Origin: Vanilla planifolia
Taxonomy: Eukaryota; Streptophyta; Magnoliopsida; Asparagales; Orchidaceae
Length of the DNA: 64,000 nt
NCBI GenBank assembly: GCA_023846275.1
Contig: JAIUJO010000163.1
Coordinates: 551,001-615,000 of the forward strand
Direction of reading: 5' to 3'
A program made the translations under genes and the position numbers. A model generated the notes under the pieces. It was not told the origin of the DNA. It saw only the letters and a program-made list of their open reading frames with translations, and ran no database searches. Positions 1 to 14,600 of this stretch are shown piece after piece; position 1 is the stretch's first letter; every line of letters begins with the position of its first letter.

Positions 1-3000
1 AAATATGCTTAACTAAAATAAAATAAATAATGCTAGAATTGTCTTCATGAGCTCTATCCATTTGAATACTATTTTGTATATCTAAATATTTAATTATCTA
101 GAATTTTAATTACTAGCTATTTCGAATTGTACTTCATTTGATGATCGAGATTGATATACTTGAAGTCTATATTATCGTGGAATGCAATTTTCTTATGAAA
201 CCCTTATTCTCATTTTTTATTCAATTTATTTATATTATTTTGAAACCCTTATTCTCTTCTAATGTGACCTTTGCATTTATTTTGTTATATTACATTACCT
301 AAAGTTACCTCATTCATTTTTAGTATATCTTCACTTAATATTAAATAATAATTTATTATTAGTTTTTTAATTAGTAAGATAAATTAATATTTATTATAAA
401 TGAGATTTAGTGATGGTAAAACAAAAGTCATTGTACCACACTAGATAAGCTCTATTTAATTTAATATTTATTTTCATATTTTTTTGGATATTTATTTTTT
501 ATTATTTTGCCATGATTTGTTAGACATTTTGATTCATAGCAATTTTGTAGTCAAGGATATTATATTTAACCTTCTTTCTATCATAGAAAAAAGTTTTCTC
601 GTATAATTTCTCTTAATGTCTTCAAACTTTCTACTTTTATTTGCTTATATTACTAATAAACTTTATTCTACTCTATTATGACCATTATTTTTTTATTTTA
701 TTACATTACATTGTATTAATTTTTTCAGTTTAGTTTTAGTATATAGTTTATTAAAAATAAAACAATAGCTTATTAATATTTAAAGTTATTTACAATGTTA
801 ATTAAATAAAAATTCTAAGCAAGGTCCGATCATGATGAAATTGACAATATTTTACTCTTCCTGGTGAGATTTATCCCAATGCAAGTTTTCTTATTTTTAT
901 ATTTTTTTAAATTTTATTTTATGTTTATTTAAAATTTTTTCAAAAGGAATATTGGTTCTTATCTAACTTGGTAATCAAATAGGTTTGACTCAATCTATTT
1001 GCATGTTTGGAAGCATTTTTTTCACATAATTTATTTGATTTTTTTAAATGATTCTCTTTGATTTTTTTATTCACTATGAAAGACTAATTATCCTCTCGTG
1101 TGATCTTTGCATCACTTTGATTGTGCAAAAAAATATTGTTTAAAGTTATCTCTATTCAATATTAAAATAATAATTTATTGATGTTTATGGCCATTTAATA
1201 TTGTAATTCATAGTTGTCACAAATGAAGTCAAATCAAGACAAACATATGCTTTTAAATGAATATCAATGATTTATGTCCAATTAAATATTTATTTATAAT
1301 ATTTTTAAATATTTAATTTTAAGATTTTATAGTTTTATGAGATATTTCAATTTGCACAAGAATTGATGATAGAGGATATAACACTCAATCTTCTTACTAT
1401 CTTAATGGGTAAATTTCTTGGATTGTTTATCACATGTCCTACATTTTCCTCTTTGATTTGGTTATACTAGTAAATAACTAAATCTCCTATCATATGACCT
1501 TACCATTGCTCTGAATTTGATGTATTACTTTTTTCAATTTATCTCATTAAACTTTAATAAATATTTACTAAATTGAAAAATAATAATTAGTTATTACTAA
1601 TGCTTATTTAATTGACCAATTCATATAAATTTTTAATAAGATTTAATTCATGCCAAACAATTTCATTACCCTTATCTCAATGATCTCTATCTAAATAAAT
1701 ATTTATTTTTTATTTTAAAATATATTATTTTCATGGTTTTAACATATTTTATAAAATAATTTAGTCTAAACTAGATCTAACAATTGAATATTTTGCTATC
1801 TTTTTAGTACATTGTAATGTTACAAGAACAACTTATCTCATGTTTTCAACCTTTTTTTCTTTTGGTTATAATATAATGTAATGCGAATTCTTCTCTTTTG
1901 TGACCATTACATTGCTTTGATTTGGTTATATTTTATTTATTAATAATAAAATATTTTTCTATTTTTGCTTTTTTACTTTGGAATTTGTAGGAATTCCAAA
2001 TGGGATTTGATCGAGATGAAACAAACATTATTAAACTCATCAAGTCATGCTCTATCTAATAAAGTATTCATTGTTAAATAATTTAGTATTTTATTTTTAA
2101 AGGTTTTAGAAAAATTTGTGCAACATTTTGACTCGTATCTAATTTGATTATTGAGGATGTTTGTCTTAATCTCCTTAGTATATTACAACGGAATTTTCTC
2201 GTACAATTTATCTTATTTTATTCAAAATTTTTACTTTAATTTGGTTATGGATTTATGAAAATCTAAATCACATCCCTATGACCTTTACTTTTTTTTGTTA
2301 GATTATATTAAATAGTTTTTATCTTTGTTTCTTTTTTAGTTAATATTGAAACATTATTTTGTTGTTATTTATGAATTTTTATTAAAGTAATTTGTAATAA
2401 TTTTAAATGATAATCAAGATGAAGTAAATATCATTAGACTCGTCATGATGAGCTCTTTTAATTAAATATTAATTTTTATGTCATCAAATGCTTTATTTTC
2501 TAGGCTCTTAGCATGCTTAATGAATCTTTCCAATTTGTACTTAATTGGATAATCAACAATGTCACTTTACATCTCAGCATTCTCCATTAAAATTCGACTC
2601 TTTTCATGAATATTTTTAATTTTTATTTGGTTATATTTATAAAACCCTAATTCTACTCTTATGTGATGCACTCATCACATTGATTTGGTTATATTATATT
2701 GCTTCAATTTATCTTATTTTATATTTATTATATTTAGTTAATATTAAAATAATAATTTTTTTTTGTTATTTGTCTTCATAATTTATAGTAATTTTGAACA
2801 AGGTCTGATTAACATAAAAGAAACGTTGTTGCATTAATCTCGATGAGCTCTACCAATTAAATATTAATTTATATATTTTTTTTAATTAATTTTCTAAAGG
2901 CTAGGAAAGCCTTATGAAATATTTTATTTTACACCTGATTTGATATTCTAAAATGTTACATAGGATTTACTTATGAACTTGGAAAGCAACTTTTTCTATA

Positions 3001-6000
3001 TAGTTTATCACATTTGTTAAATATTTTCATAGTAATTTTCTTATATTTATATAAAAATATAATTCTCCTCTCTTATTGTAGCTACATGCCATTGATTTTC
3101 TTACATTACATTCTTTTAATTGACATAATTATAGACTTAATGCATTTTTACCTAACACTAAAATAAGCTTTTGCATTTATTTACATTATTAATTTACAGT
3201 GATTTCAAATGAGTTCTTAGCAAGATGAAACAATCATTGTTGACTTGTTGATGAGTTTTATCCAAGTAAATATTTATTTTATATTTTATAATGTTTTAAT
3301 TTCTTGGGTTTTTTCACTTTTTATGGGTTTTGTTATTCTTATCTCACTTTTTGGAAGTTTTATCTCATTTTAGCATTAATATATACTTAATCAACATGAA
3401 AAAAATAATTTATCATAATTTATATTTAATTATATTTATAATTCATAGTAATTTCAAATAAGCTCCATTCAAGATGAAAAAATGTCAGTGGTCTCATCTC
3501 AACGAACTCTTCCTAATTACTTATTTTTTTATATATTTAATTGTTTAATTTTCTAAAGATTTGGCATGAATTTGTGACATTATAATTTGCACCTAATTTT
3601 TATGATGAAGGATATTATTCTTGGTCACCATTGTATATTGGAGTGCAACAATTCTCTATAATTTATCACATTTCATCAAACCTTTTCCTTGTTAGGTTAT
3701 ATTAATTTGTAAATGTAAATCTACTATCATGTGAGCTATACATCACTTTAATTTGGATGTATTATTTTTCTTTAATATATCACAATTCATCTTTAATATA
3801 TACTTACTTAAAATTAAAGTAACATTTATTATTAATGTTTAATTATTTTAGCAATTAATTTAATTCTAAATGAGGCCTGATTAATAAGAAATAAATATTG
3901 TTAGACTCATCTTGAAGATCTCTATCTAATTAAATATTTTTTATGTTTTTAATGGTCATATTTTCTTTAGTTTTTAGACACCTTAGAAGATAATTTGATT
4001 CGTACCTTATTTGACGGCTAAGGTTGTTAACCTCCATCTCTCAAGTATTTTGGGAAGTAACATTCTTGTAAAACTTATTTTATTTTTTCTAAGTTTTTTC
4101 CCTTTGACTTGGTTCAAATTATCATGTGACTCTAAATCCTTTGTTGTGTAACCTTTACATCACCTTCTTTTGGTCATATTAGATGGCTTTAACCTATCTC
4201 ATTTTAGTTTTAACATATATTTACCTAATATAAAGATAACAATTTTTAATTATTTAGGCATATTACTTTAGTAATTTGTAATAATTCCGAACAAGGTCTA
4301 ATCGAGTTAACAAAATCATTTGAATTTTCGCAATTATGTTTACCTAATTAATTTTAATTTTATATTTTTAGACTTTTTATTAGGCTTTAGCACACTTTAC
4401 TAAGCATTTTTAGACATACCATATTTTACTATCAAGGATCTTACTTTCAACCTTCTTAATACAATGGAATACAACTCTTTTGTAGAATTTATCAAATGTT
4501 TTGGAGTGTTTTGATTTGATTATACTACTATTAAACAGTTATATTATTATCATGTGATCATTATATGCACTTGATTTTGTAACATTATAGTACTTGAATT
4601 TAACATGTTTCTATTTTAATATACCTTACTTTAATATTAAAATATTGATTCAATATTATTTCAACTTAATTAATTTTTAAATTTATAATAATTCTAAACA
4701 AGGGTTAATTCTAATGAAATGAACTTCAATGAACTCATGTTGATTACATTTATCAAATTAAATATTTATTTTTTAATTTAAAAATATTAAATATGTTAGA
4801 AATTTGAAATGTTTTACAAGGCAGTTTTATTTGTACCAAATTAGATGATGAAATTTGTTACACTTGAATTCATTAGAATGTTGAGATGCAATATTTCCAT
4901 CAAATTATTTCTCATTTTACCAAATTTTTTTCTTTGATTGGTTTATATTACAATGAAACTTTTAATCTCCTCTCATTTGACCTTCATATTGCTTTGATTA
5001 GTCAATATTATAGTTCAACTTTAATATTTACTTACATCATATTAAAATATTTTTTTTCTCATTTGTTATGGTAATTTGCAGTAGTGCCAAATGAGGTCTG
5101 AATGAGACAAAACAAGGATTTTTCATCTTGTCTTAATCAACTCCATCTAATTTTATATTTTATTTATATTTTTAAATATTTTTATTTTAATGGGACTAGC
5201 ACTTTAACGAATCTTTTCGATTTGTACTTGATGTGATGATAAAGGATGTTACACTCGATCACCATGGTATCATGGAATATAACTTTTATTTTAAAATAAT
5301 CTCATTTATTTAAATATTTAATTTTGATTTGGTTATATTAGTATTAAACCATTATTCTCCACCAATGAGACCTTTACATTGCTTTGATTTTGTTGAAAAA
5401 CATCAATTGTATTATGTCATTTTAGCATTTTATTATATGTTTACTTAATATTGAATTAATAATTAATTATTATTTAAATTTATTATTTTATTGATTTGTG
5501 ATAATTCTATGTGAGGTTTGATTGAGAAGAAATAAACATTTTAAAATTTTTAAATTTTTAAATTTTTAAATTTTTTAATTCTTTAATGTTCTTCCACAAT
5601 TTATAAATAATTATAATTCGTTCCTAATATAATGGTCAATGATGTTATACTCAATGTACTTAGTAAGTTGGAACACATCTTTCTCATATAATTTGGATAA
5701 ACTTTCGAAAATGTTTCAATTTGATTTAGATATGTTATTTTGAATCTCTAATTACCCTCACCACTGCCCTTTTCATCACTTTGATTTTGTTATACTTTAT
5801 GCTTCAAATTATCTAATTTTAGTATTAATATATATTTAACTAATTTTCAAATAACAATTTTTAATAATTTTTGCTTATTCACTGTGTTAACTCATGGAAA
5901 ATCTAAATGATGTGTGATTAAAAAGAAATGAATGTTATTGGACCCCACTCAACAAGCTCTATCTAATTAAATATTCAACTTTATGATTTTATACGTTTTA

Positions 6001-9000
6001 TTTTTAATAGTTCTTTTACACTTTAAGAGATATTTTGAATCATACATGATATTTTTATTTATGATGTTGCGTTTCGTCTCTTTAGTATCTTCAAATAGAA
6101 CATTATGATGTTGATTTTCTTTTACTATTATGAAACTCTAATTCTCCTCTAAATGCATTGTTATATTTCTTTTATTTTTCTATAATAAAGTTTTAAAATT
6201 TTTTTCTTTCAACTGTAATAAATATATAGTTAATAATAAAATATTAAGTTACTATTATTACTTTTTAAAATTTTTAATATTAGAATATTAGATTATTTTT
6301 ATTAAAGTAGTAAATTTTAATTATTAAAATGGTAAATTATTATTATTTATATTATTTTATTGTAAACCAGGTTTGTTCAAAGGGAAACAAAAGTTCTAGG
6401 ACCTATCATGATTAACTTTATACAATTAAACATTTATTTTTTAATATTTTGAAATAATTTATTTTTGCAAATTTATGCATGTTTTATAAGTCATTTTTAT
6501 TCATACCGAATTTGATGATCTAGTATGCTACACTTGCTCTCTTGAGTAATTGGTTATATTAATGTGCAACTTTAAATCTTGATTTCTGTGGCCTTCCCAT
6601 TGCTGTTTTAGAAATGTTATAATTCTTTGATTTAGATCATTTCAATTTTAACATATGTTTACTTCATATTAAAATAATATTTTTTATTATTCAGAATGTT
6701 TCCATTAAAATTTTTTTATTTCTAAACAAGGTCTAATATATATGTAAAAAGCATTATGCTTGCCTATATGAACTTTATCCAATTAAATATTCATTTTGAT
6801 TTTTCTTAAAATATTTTATTATTTAAGGTTTTTTCATTCTTTCTAAAATTGTTTAAATCATACCTTATTTGACAATTGATGATGTTACCATTGATCTTCT
6901 ATATATATTGAAAAACATTTTTCTCATATATATTAACATATTTCTCGAAATTTCTTGTTTTAATTAATTTATTTTGCTGTTTAATGCATAATCTTCTCTT
7001 ATATGAATATATCATTTAATTTTATTATATAACGTTGCTTCAATTTAACTAATCTATTCTTTAATATATATTTACTTAATAATAAAATATACTAATTTTT
7101 TGTTAATGCTTATTTATTTTGGTGATTCATTATAATTCCAAAGATGGTTCAATTTGAAGAAAAAGGCATTGGTCTTATCTCGACAAGCTTCATGAAATTA
7201 CAGTTTCATTTTTATATTTTTAAAATTCATTTTCATGATTCCTTACATTTACAATTCATTTTTGATTTGTACCAATTTTGGAGATCAAGGATGTTACACT
7301 CAGCCTCCTTGGTGCCATGGAAAATTGTTTTTTGAAAACATTTATCAAATTTGTTAACACATTTCACGTTGATTGGTTATATTGCTATGAATTCTATTTC
7401 TCATACCTTGTGAGATTTATGTTGCTTTAAATTGGTTGTATGGTTTTGCTTCAGTTTATCTCATTTGCATGTTAGTATATTTTTTTACTTAAAATTAGAA
7501 TAATAATTTATTTTTATTTAAGTTTAGACATTTTAGTTTGCAATAATTCCAATCGAGGAGCTATTGAGAGGAAACAAATATCTTTGGGCTAAGTTTTTTT
7601 AGTTATATACAATTTATTTTTTTATTTTTATATTTTTAAATATTTTTTTATTATTGACAATTTTATGAGAAATTTTTATTCGTACTGAATTTGACGATCA
7701 GAGACTTACACTCACCTCGTAAGTATTGTGGTATGAACTTTCTAGTTAAATGATCTCAACGAGGTTTATCAAACTAAATATTTATTTTTATAGATTTCAA
7801 ATATTTTATATTCCAAAATTTTGGGATGTTTTATAAAACATTTTAAGTACCTAAATAGACTATTGAGTATATTATCTCAAGCACCTTAATATGTTGGAAT
7901 GTAACTTTTTCATATAATTTATTCATTTATTCAAATTATTTTTTTGATTTAATTATGTTATTATACAACTATAAATATTCTATCCAGTGACATTTATATC
8001 ACCTTGAAATTGTTATAATATATTATTTTAGTTCAACTTTAATATATATTTCCTTAATATTAAAATTATTTTTTATTATTTAAGCTTCTTTAATTTGATA
8101 ATTTTTTATACTTACAACAACGTCTAATCAAGATGAAAAAAATGTCTTTGGACTTTACTTAATGAGATCTATGCAATTAATCATTCATTTTGTATACCTT
8201 TAATTATCTTATTTTTTAGGTTTTTTCCATGATTGATAAGAATTTTTTATTCATAATTATTTTAAGAATTGCATTTATTACACTTGATCTACTTAGAATC
8301 TTGTAATGTATCTTTTCCATTCAACTTATCTCACTTATTCAAATTTTTTTTCTTTGATTTAATTAAATAATAACGAAACCATAATTATCTTATAATTTTC
8401 TATTTATATTGCTTTGATTTGTTTATAGAACAATGTTCTAGTTTAAATAATTACTACTTTAATATATAATTACTTAACATTAAAATAGTAAATTATCATT
8501 CTTTATCTTTAATTACTTTGGTAATTTGTAGAAATTAAAAATGAGGTCTATTAGAGACAGAATTAAAGTCTCTGCACTTATCCTAACAAGCTCTATCCAA
8601 TTAAATTTTCATTCTTATAAATGTAAAATATTATATTTTTTTAGCATTTTAGCAAGCTTTATGAGAAATTTTTATTAGTACTTAATTTGATGATTAAGGA
8701 TGTAACATCAATCTTCTTAGTTACTTAGAATGCAACATTCTCGTGTAATTAGTCTAATTTCTTGAAATGTTTTTCTTTCATTTGGATAAATTACTATGTA
8801 ATTCTAAATCCACTTTTGTGTGACCATTATATCTCTGTAATTTGTTTGAATTTATCTTATTTCAACTTTAATATAAATTTATTTAATATTAAAATAATAG
8901 TGTTTTATTGTTTTTGCCTACTTTTTTTAGTAATTCATAGTAATCCACTGTAATTCAAAATGAGGACTAATAGGGATAAAAGAAAGGTCATTATGTTTGG

Positions 9001-9500
9001 TAAATCAATTATATATTTATTTTTTTTATATTTTTTAAATATTTTATTTTCTAGAGTTTTGGAATGTTTTATGTGATATTTTGATTGAACTCAATTTAAT
9101 GATCAAGGATTTTATAATCTATCTCCTTAGATTTTGGAATATTACTTTTTGGTACAATTTACCTTATTTCTTCAAATTTTTTACTTTCAATTGTCTGTAT
9201 CAATATGTAACTTGAATTCTCCCCTCAAGTCACCTTGGCATCACTTTGGTTTTATTGTTTTACATTGCTTTAATTTGTTTCACTTTTGTTTTAACAAATA
9301 TTTACTTAATATTAAATTAATTATGGTTTATTTTTTGTTTCATTATTTTTTTAAGTTTTGGTATGCAAAAATGATGTTTCATTAAAACAAAACATATTAT
9401 TGGTCTAGTCTCGATGAGCTATATCCAATTTAATTCTAAGTTTTGGCATGTTTTAGGAGTCCTTTAGATTCATACTTGGCTTTATGTTTGAAGATGTGTT
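1..9500. repeat. AT-rich tandem satellite, ~400-bp unit, block 1
   Basis: About 24 degenerate head-to-tail units fill this block. Landmarks recur in the same order in each unit: a core like ggactcatctcgatgagctc, then ctatccaattaaatatt, a T-rich stretch, gatgatcgaggatgttacac, then tggttatattactatg, ctctcatgtgacctttacat and ttacttaatattaaaataat. Copies of the gatgat-cgaggatgtt landmark fall at about 4,422, 4,844, 5,235 and 5,632, giving spacings near 390-420. All units read in the same direction. No coding region or RNA gene is visible. The window starts inside the array, so its left end is unknown. Divergence between units is high, so the array is old. Confidence 0.85.
5540..5582. repeat. AAATTTTT octamer microsatellite
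   Basis: About four to five tandem copies of the 8-base unit aaattttt lie inside one satellite unit and take the place of its usual core. Probably replication slippage. Confidence 0.75.
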
Positions 9501-10609
9501 ACGTCACCCTTATGTTTGATAAGTCAAGCGATATATATTTACTATTTTAATATAATGGGATTGTTTTAGTGTGAATTAAGGTTAGTTTTACAAAATGAGC
9601 CATTGGACTTTTGTACAAGATGAAATAGTTTTCTTCAAAGTGTCTTGGAGTGTTTAGATAGTTTTTTAAGACATTTGCATCAAATTTGAAAATAGTGTTT
9701 TCTCATTATGAAATAAATTGTGTACATGTTGATTATTAACCATAAAGCACATGTCTCCATTCAAGTCACTTAAAATCATATTTAAAACTTTGCTTGATTT
9801 AAGAAACGTAATATTTTTTAACTATTTAATTCGTTCAAATTGTACATAAACTTTTCCTTAATTTCAAAACCATTGCATTTCATTTCATTTAATTCATTGA
9901 TTGTTTAGTCTTTCTTATATATCCTTATTAAATTTCATATTAAACTTTGGCTATATTAAAAAAATATTTCTATTTATATTTTTATAAATAAAATAGAAAA
10001 TCTATCTTAGCCACATCCTAAGCTTACATCAAAGCAAAAAGCTCAATAGCCAACCAAGCACTTATGAATGCCCACAAGCCTCAAGTTAGCAAAACAACAA
10101 GAACAAAGTTAGGTCAAGCAGAATCTTCGTTAGCATGCAATCCTAAAACCATGTTCAGGTTAAGTATAGGGAGGATTGAGCCATGCAAAATGAAAATCAA
10201 GAATGTAATGGGTCGGGTCAAACCCACAATCATGTTAAACTTTAATGCATATAGATGGCCCACGTAATGAAATCTTGAGCTCGCAACAGAATTCAACCTC
10301 AATTTTAGCTCAAATTAAAAGCTATTCCATAGTATGGGGCTAGACTTTTTTCCCAGGTCCAGTGCTTTAGTGCCTTTGAGTGATTGTTTACCATCTAATC
10401 ATCGATTCAATGAGTATAGTTTACGTTCATATAAGCTTTTCTTTAAAGCTCATATTGTGTGGCCATAGTCTCACCTAAATTTAATGGATAGTAAGATTTT
10501 TTTGTCATATTGTTAAATCATGTAACTCCAACTTATCCATTTTGAATCTTACAACTAAAATCATTCACATATTCATCATTGATTAATTGAATGATGTGGG
10601 TCACATCTT

Positions 10610-10628
10610 ATGGTATCAAAAGAGTTAG
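10610..10628 (+). other. possible LTR-retroelement primer-binding site
   Basis: The sequence tggtatcaaaagagt resembles the tggtatcagagc word, complementary to initiator tRNA-Met, that follows the 5' LTR in many plant Ty1/copia elements. It follows gtgggtcacatctta. No matching LTR pair or gag/pol remnant is seen around it, so this is a weak call based on one short word. Confidence 0.25.
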
Positions 10629-11299
10629 ATATGATCTGTCTTGATCAAACCATCCGTAATACCTCTACTCACAGAGTCTATGATTAAATGGCCCAAATCT
10701 TCTTTGATTACATCGAAAAACACTAGTCAATCTCACTGAATGGCTAATTTCCTAGCCATTATTTAAGCTATTACATGATCATTTTGGAATAAATATTCAA
10801 ACATATTTGGAATAGCTGTTAATGTTTATTTGGTAATTGTTTTTAAAATACCTTTTCGTTAACATTCTAATGATTTTGATCAAACTTTTCTATACAAGCC
10901 TAATCATTACTAAAAAAATGGAGAATGATTGCAAAAATTATTTTAATATCGCGAAAAAGAATTACATGATATTTAGTTATGTAAACTCTCATAACAACAC
11001 ACTATAGCTTGGTGTAACTCCAATTTTAAAATTCTTCTAGCTAAGCCTAACACTTCTAATATTTCATTTAATCACCTCTCTTCAACATTATAAGCTCATT
11101 ATGCCTTGTTATTTTCATCAATTAATAAGCACAGAAAGTTGTATGTTTTTATTAAAAAAGTTTTCTTTGTTGTATTTTCCTTTTCTTTTAGGTTGGGAGG
11201 CTTGGAATTTGCAAAAGCCTATGTTTGATTTGATTTCATAAATACCTGAGGTAGGGTTGAGCTTTCAAAAGCTCAAGTTATATAAGAACTCATAAATGC

Positions 11300-11450
11300 T
11301 AGTAGGTTAAATGAGACTTATAAGAAAAATCCTCAAGCAGTTTGGATGTGAACTATAAAGAAAAATATTAGGTAGGTTTGAGGTAAACCATAAGGAAAAA
11401 CCATAAGTAGGTTGGAGGAGAACTATAAAGAAAAACTTTAACTTATGACT
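11300..11450. repeat. ~35-bp minisatellite, about four units
   Basis: Four imperfect units with the shape (g)aactataaagaaaaa-x-taggtaggttgga begin near 11,305, 11,343, 11,382 and 11,418. The later units are closest to each other. It lies inside the insert and has no apparent coding content. Confidence 0.6.
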
Positions 11451-11699
11451 TGATTAAAGGTGGAGTTTTTTCGACCTCAAATAAGATTGGATGGAAGTTC
11501 AAGTTTGGACCAAATGACCTAAACATTTTGGCGTATAATTTTAATTGCATTTTTATTTTTTTATTAATTATTGAAATTAAAAAATTAACGAATGTTTTCA
11601 ACAAACATAAAATTTTTTCGATGAAAAAGTTTTGAAAAATTAAAATTTTCAAAAATTAAAAACATTTATAAATGCTTGTTTCATCCTATCTATTATGAG

Positions 11700-14600
11700 A
11701 TTCACACAAACCTATTTTTATATCAGGATGTTTATATTACTATGTGACTCAAAATTACTTCTTGGGTGGCTATTATGTTGCTTTATTTTTTCATATTATA
11801 TTGCTTTAATTCATCTCATGTTAGCTTTACTAAACTTTTAATTTATACTAAAATTATAATTTATTATTATTTCTACAAATTTAGTTCTATAATTCATAAT
11901 AATTCAAAAAAGTTCTAGTTGAGGTGTAAAAATCCTTTTGAATTCAATTCGATGAAGTCTAACTAATTAAATATATTTTTATTTTTAAATATTTTTTTAG
12001 GGCTTGGCTCACTTGTGTGGCATTTTTATTCAAACTAGATTTGATGATAGATGATGGTACTTTCAATCTTCTTAGCATCTTGGAGTGCAACTTCTCCTAG
12101 CAATTTATTGGAGTTTTTCAAATCTTTCATTTTGATTTTTTAATGTTACTATGAACTATAGTTCTCCTTATGTGACATTTGTATCTCTTTGATATCTAAT
12201 TACTTAATTTGAAAATAATAATTTGTTTTTAACTATGTATAATTACTTTTGAAATTCATAAAAATCCCAAAAAAGCATTAACCATGAAAAATAATATAAT
12301 TACACATGTCTATATGAGCTTTATCAAACAAAATATTTATTTTTTAATGTTTATTTCCCAATGGGTTCAACATGTCTTTTAAATATTTTGACTTGCACCT
12401 AATTTAAAGAACAACGACACTATAGTCAATGTCTTTAGCATCATCGAATTTAGTTTCTCATAAAATTTATTTTATCCCTTAAAATTTTTTACTTTGAATT
12501 GGTTACATTATAATGCTTCAAATTATCTCCATTAAACTTTAATATATTTTTTACATTTTATTAAAATGTTAATTTATTTTTATGTATGTTTATTTTTTTG
12601 TTTATTCATTGATATTCTAAAAGAGGACTAGTGTAGACAAAACAAATATTAATGAATTTCACTAAATGAGCTCTATTTAATTAAAAGTTTTTTTTTTTAA
12701 TTTTTTTATTTTTAGATGTTTTTTATGAGAAATTATGACTAATACGATATTAGGTAATCGATGTTTTCACAGTCGATCTCATTAATATCCTGGAACACAA
12801 CATTTTTATATTATTTATCTTATTTCTTCTAACATTTTGCTTTGATTAGGTTAAATTACTATGAAACTCTAATTCTCCTCCGATGTCACATTTATACCAC
12901 TTTGATTTTGTAATATTATACTATTTTAATTTATCATCCTTCAACTTCAAAATATATCTACTTAATATTAAAGTAATAGTTTCTTATTATTTATTCTTAT
13001 TTACTTTTGTAATTAGTAGTAACTTCAAATGAAGCTCAATTGAGATGAAAAAATGACACTTGACTCATCTCGATGAGTATTTTCTAATTAGAGATTGACT
13101 TTTTATGTTTAAATGTTTTTTTAGACTTTATCATGTTTTATAAGACATTTAGAATTGTATCTAGTTTTGTGATCGATAAAATTGCACTCAATCTTCTTAA
13201 TATATTGGAATATAACTTCCCAAATAATTTATCTAATTTATTCAAATATTTTACTTTGAATAGGTTATATCACTATATATATGTCTACATCTCCTTTTGT
13301 GAGACCTTTGTATTACTTTGACTTGGATATATTTCACTTCTTTAAATTGTCTTATTTTGACTTTAATAGGTATTTACTTAATTTTAAAATATTGATTTAT
13401 CATTATTTATGATTATTTGTTTAGAAAGTCACAGTAACTAAAAATGTGGTCCTACTGAGATGAATCAAATGTCGTTGGACTCATCTCAAAAAGTTCTATA
13501 CAATTAAAAATAAATTTCATATTTTTTAAAGTTTATTTAATAATATTTTGACATATTTTATAAGATATTTTAGTTTCTAGCTTATTTAATAATTTATCTT
13601 TTTTGTATCCTGGATAGTAAATTTTCTATGTAATTTATATTATTTCTTGATGTTTTTTCTTTGATTAGGTGATGTCACTATGCAATTATAAATATGCTTA
13701 CATGCAACCTTTACATCAAATTAATTTAGTTATACTACATATGTTTACTTTTATCATTTTAGTTTTAATATATTTTTTCTTAATATTAAATTATTTTTTA
13801 TTAATGTTTAATTTCTTTAGAAATCATTGTAATTCAAAATGAGGTCCAAACGAGATGAAATAAATGTAGTTGCACTCATCTTGAAGAACTATATTGAATT
13901 ACACATTCATTTTAAAATTTTTAAATATTTTATTTTTTAATTGTTTTCTTTGATTATGAGACATTTTAATTCAAACATGATAGTAAGATCAAAGATGTTA
14001 CAATTCAACATTTGAATATGTTGGAATGTTGCTTTATTGTGTAATTTATGTCATCTCTTCAAATGTTTGGTTGTATTACATTGCTTCAATTTATCAAATC
14101 TTAACTTTGATTTCTATTTGCTTCAATTTAAGATCTTTTGTTTTTTATTCTCTTCTTATTAACTTTCGTAAATTTTGGTAATTATAAACAAGGTTAAATT
14201 TAGATGAAATCTCACGTTGTTTGACTAGTGTCTATAAGCTCAATCTAATTAAATATATATATTATTATAATTTTAATTATTATTTTATAGGTTTTTAAAA
14301 CACTTTATCAGATATTTTCATTCATGTCTAATTTTAGTTACGAGCTATTACAGTCGATCTCCTTAGGTTTTTATTTCATTTTTCTATTTTTGTACATTGT
14401 CTAAATTTCCTCTCATATGACTTTCACATCACATTTATTTGATTATGTTGTATTGCTTTAATTTCTCTTTTTTAATCTTTAATATATTTTTTGGTAATGT
14501 TCAAATAATAATTCACCCTTTTTTATGTTTATTTTCGTAATTGACTAAAAATCCAAAAGATGTTTGGCGAAGAAGAAATAAATGTCATTTGATCTATCTC

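Larger units (their letters stand above)
9500..11700. other. non-satellite insert between the two satellite blocks
   Basis: The 400-bp repeat stops mid-unit near the gatgtgttac landmark at about 9,490. It resumes near 11,710 at the landmark that normally lies about 100 bases further along the unit. The intervening 2.2 kb is less AT-rich and has no satellite landmarks. The short frames at 10,064-10,267 (+) and 10,114-10,302 (-) overlap each other and resemble nothing I know. A primer-binding-site-like word near 10,612 and a short minisatellite at 11,300-11,450 are the only recognisable structures. It may be a decayed LTR element, but I find no paired LTRs. Confidence 0.6.

Noticed and set aside
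9134..9385. 83-codon hydrophobic + frame and similar frames at 4,886, 7,144, 8,762 and 13,133
   Set aside because: Phe/Leu/Ile-rich chance frames in an AT-rich satellite; other units at the same position carry stops.
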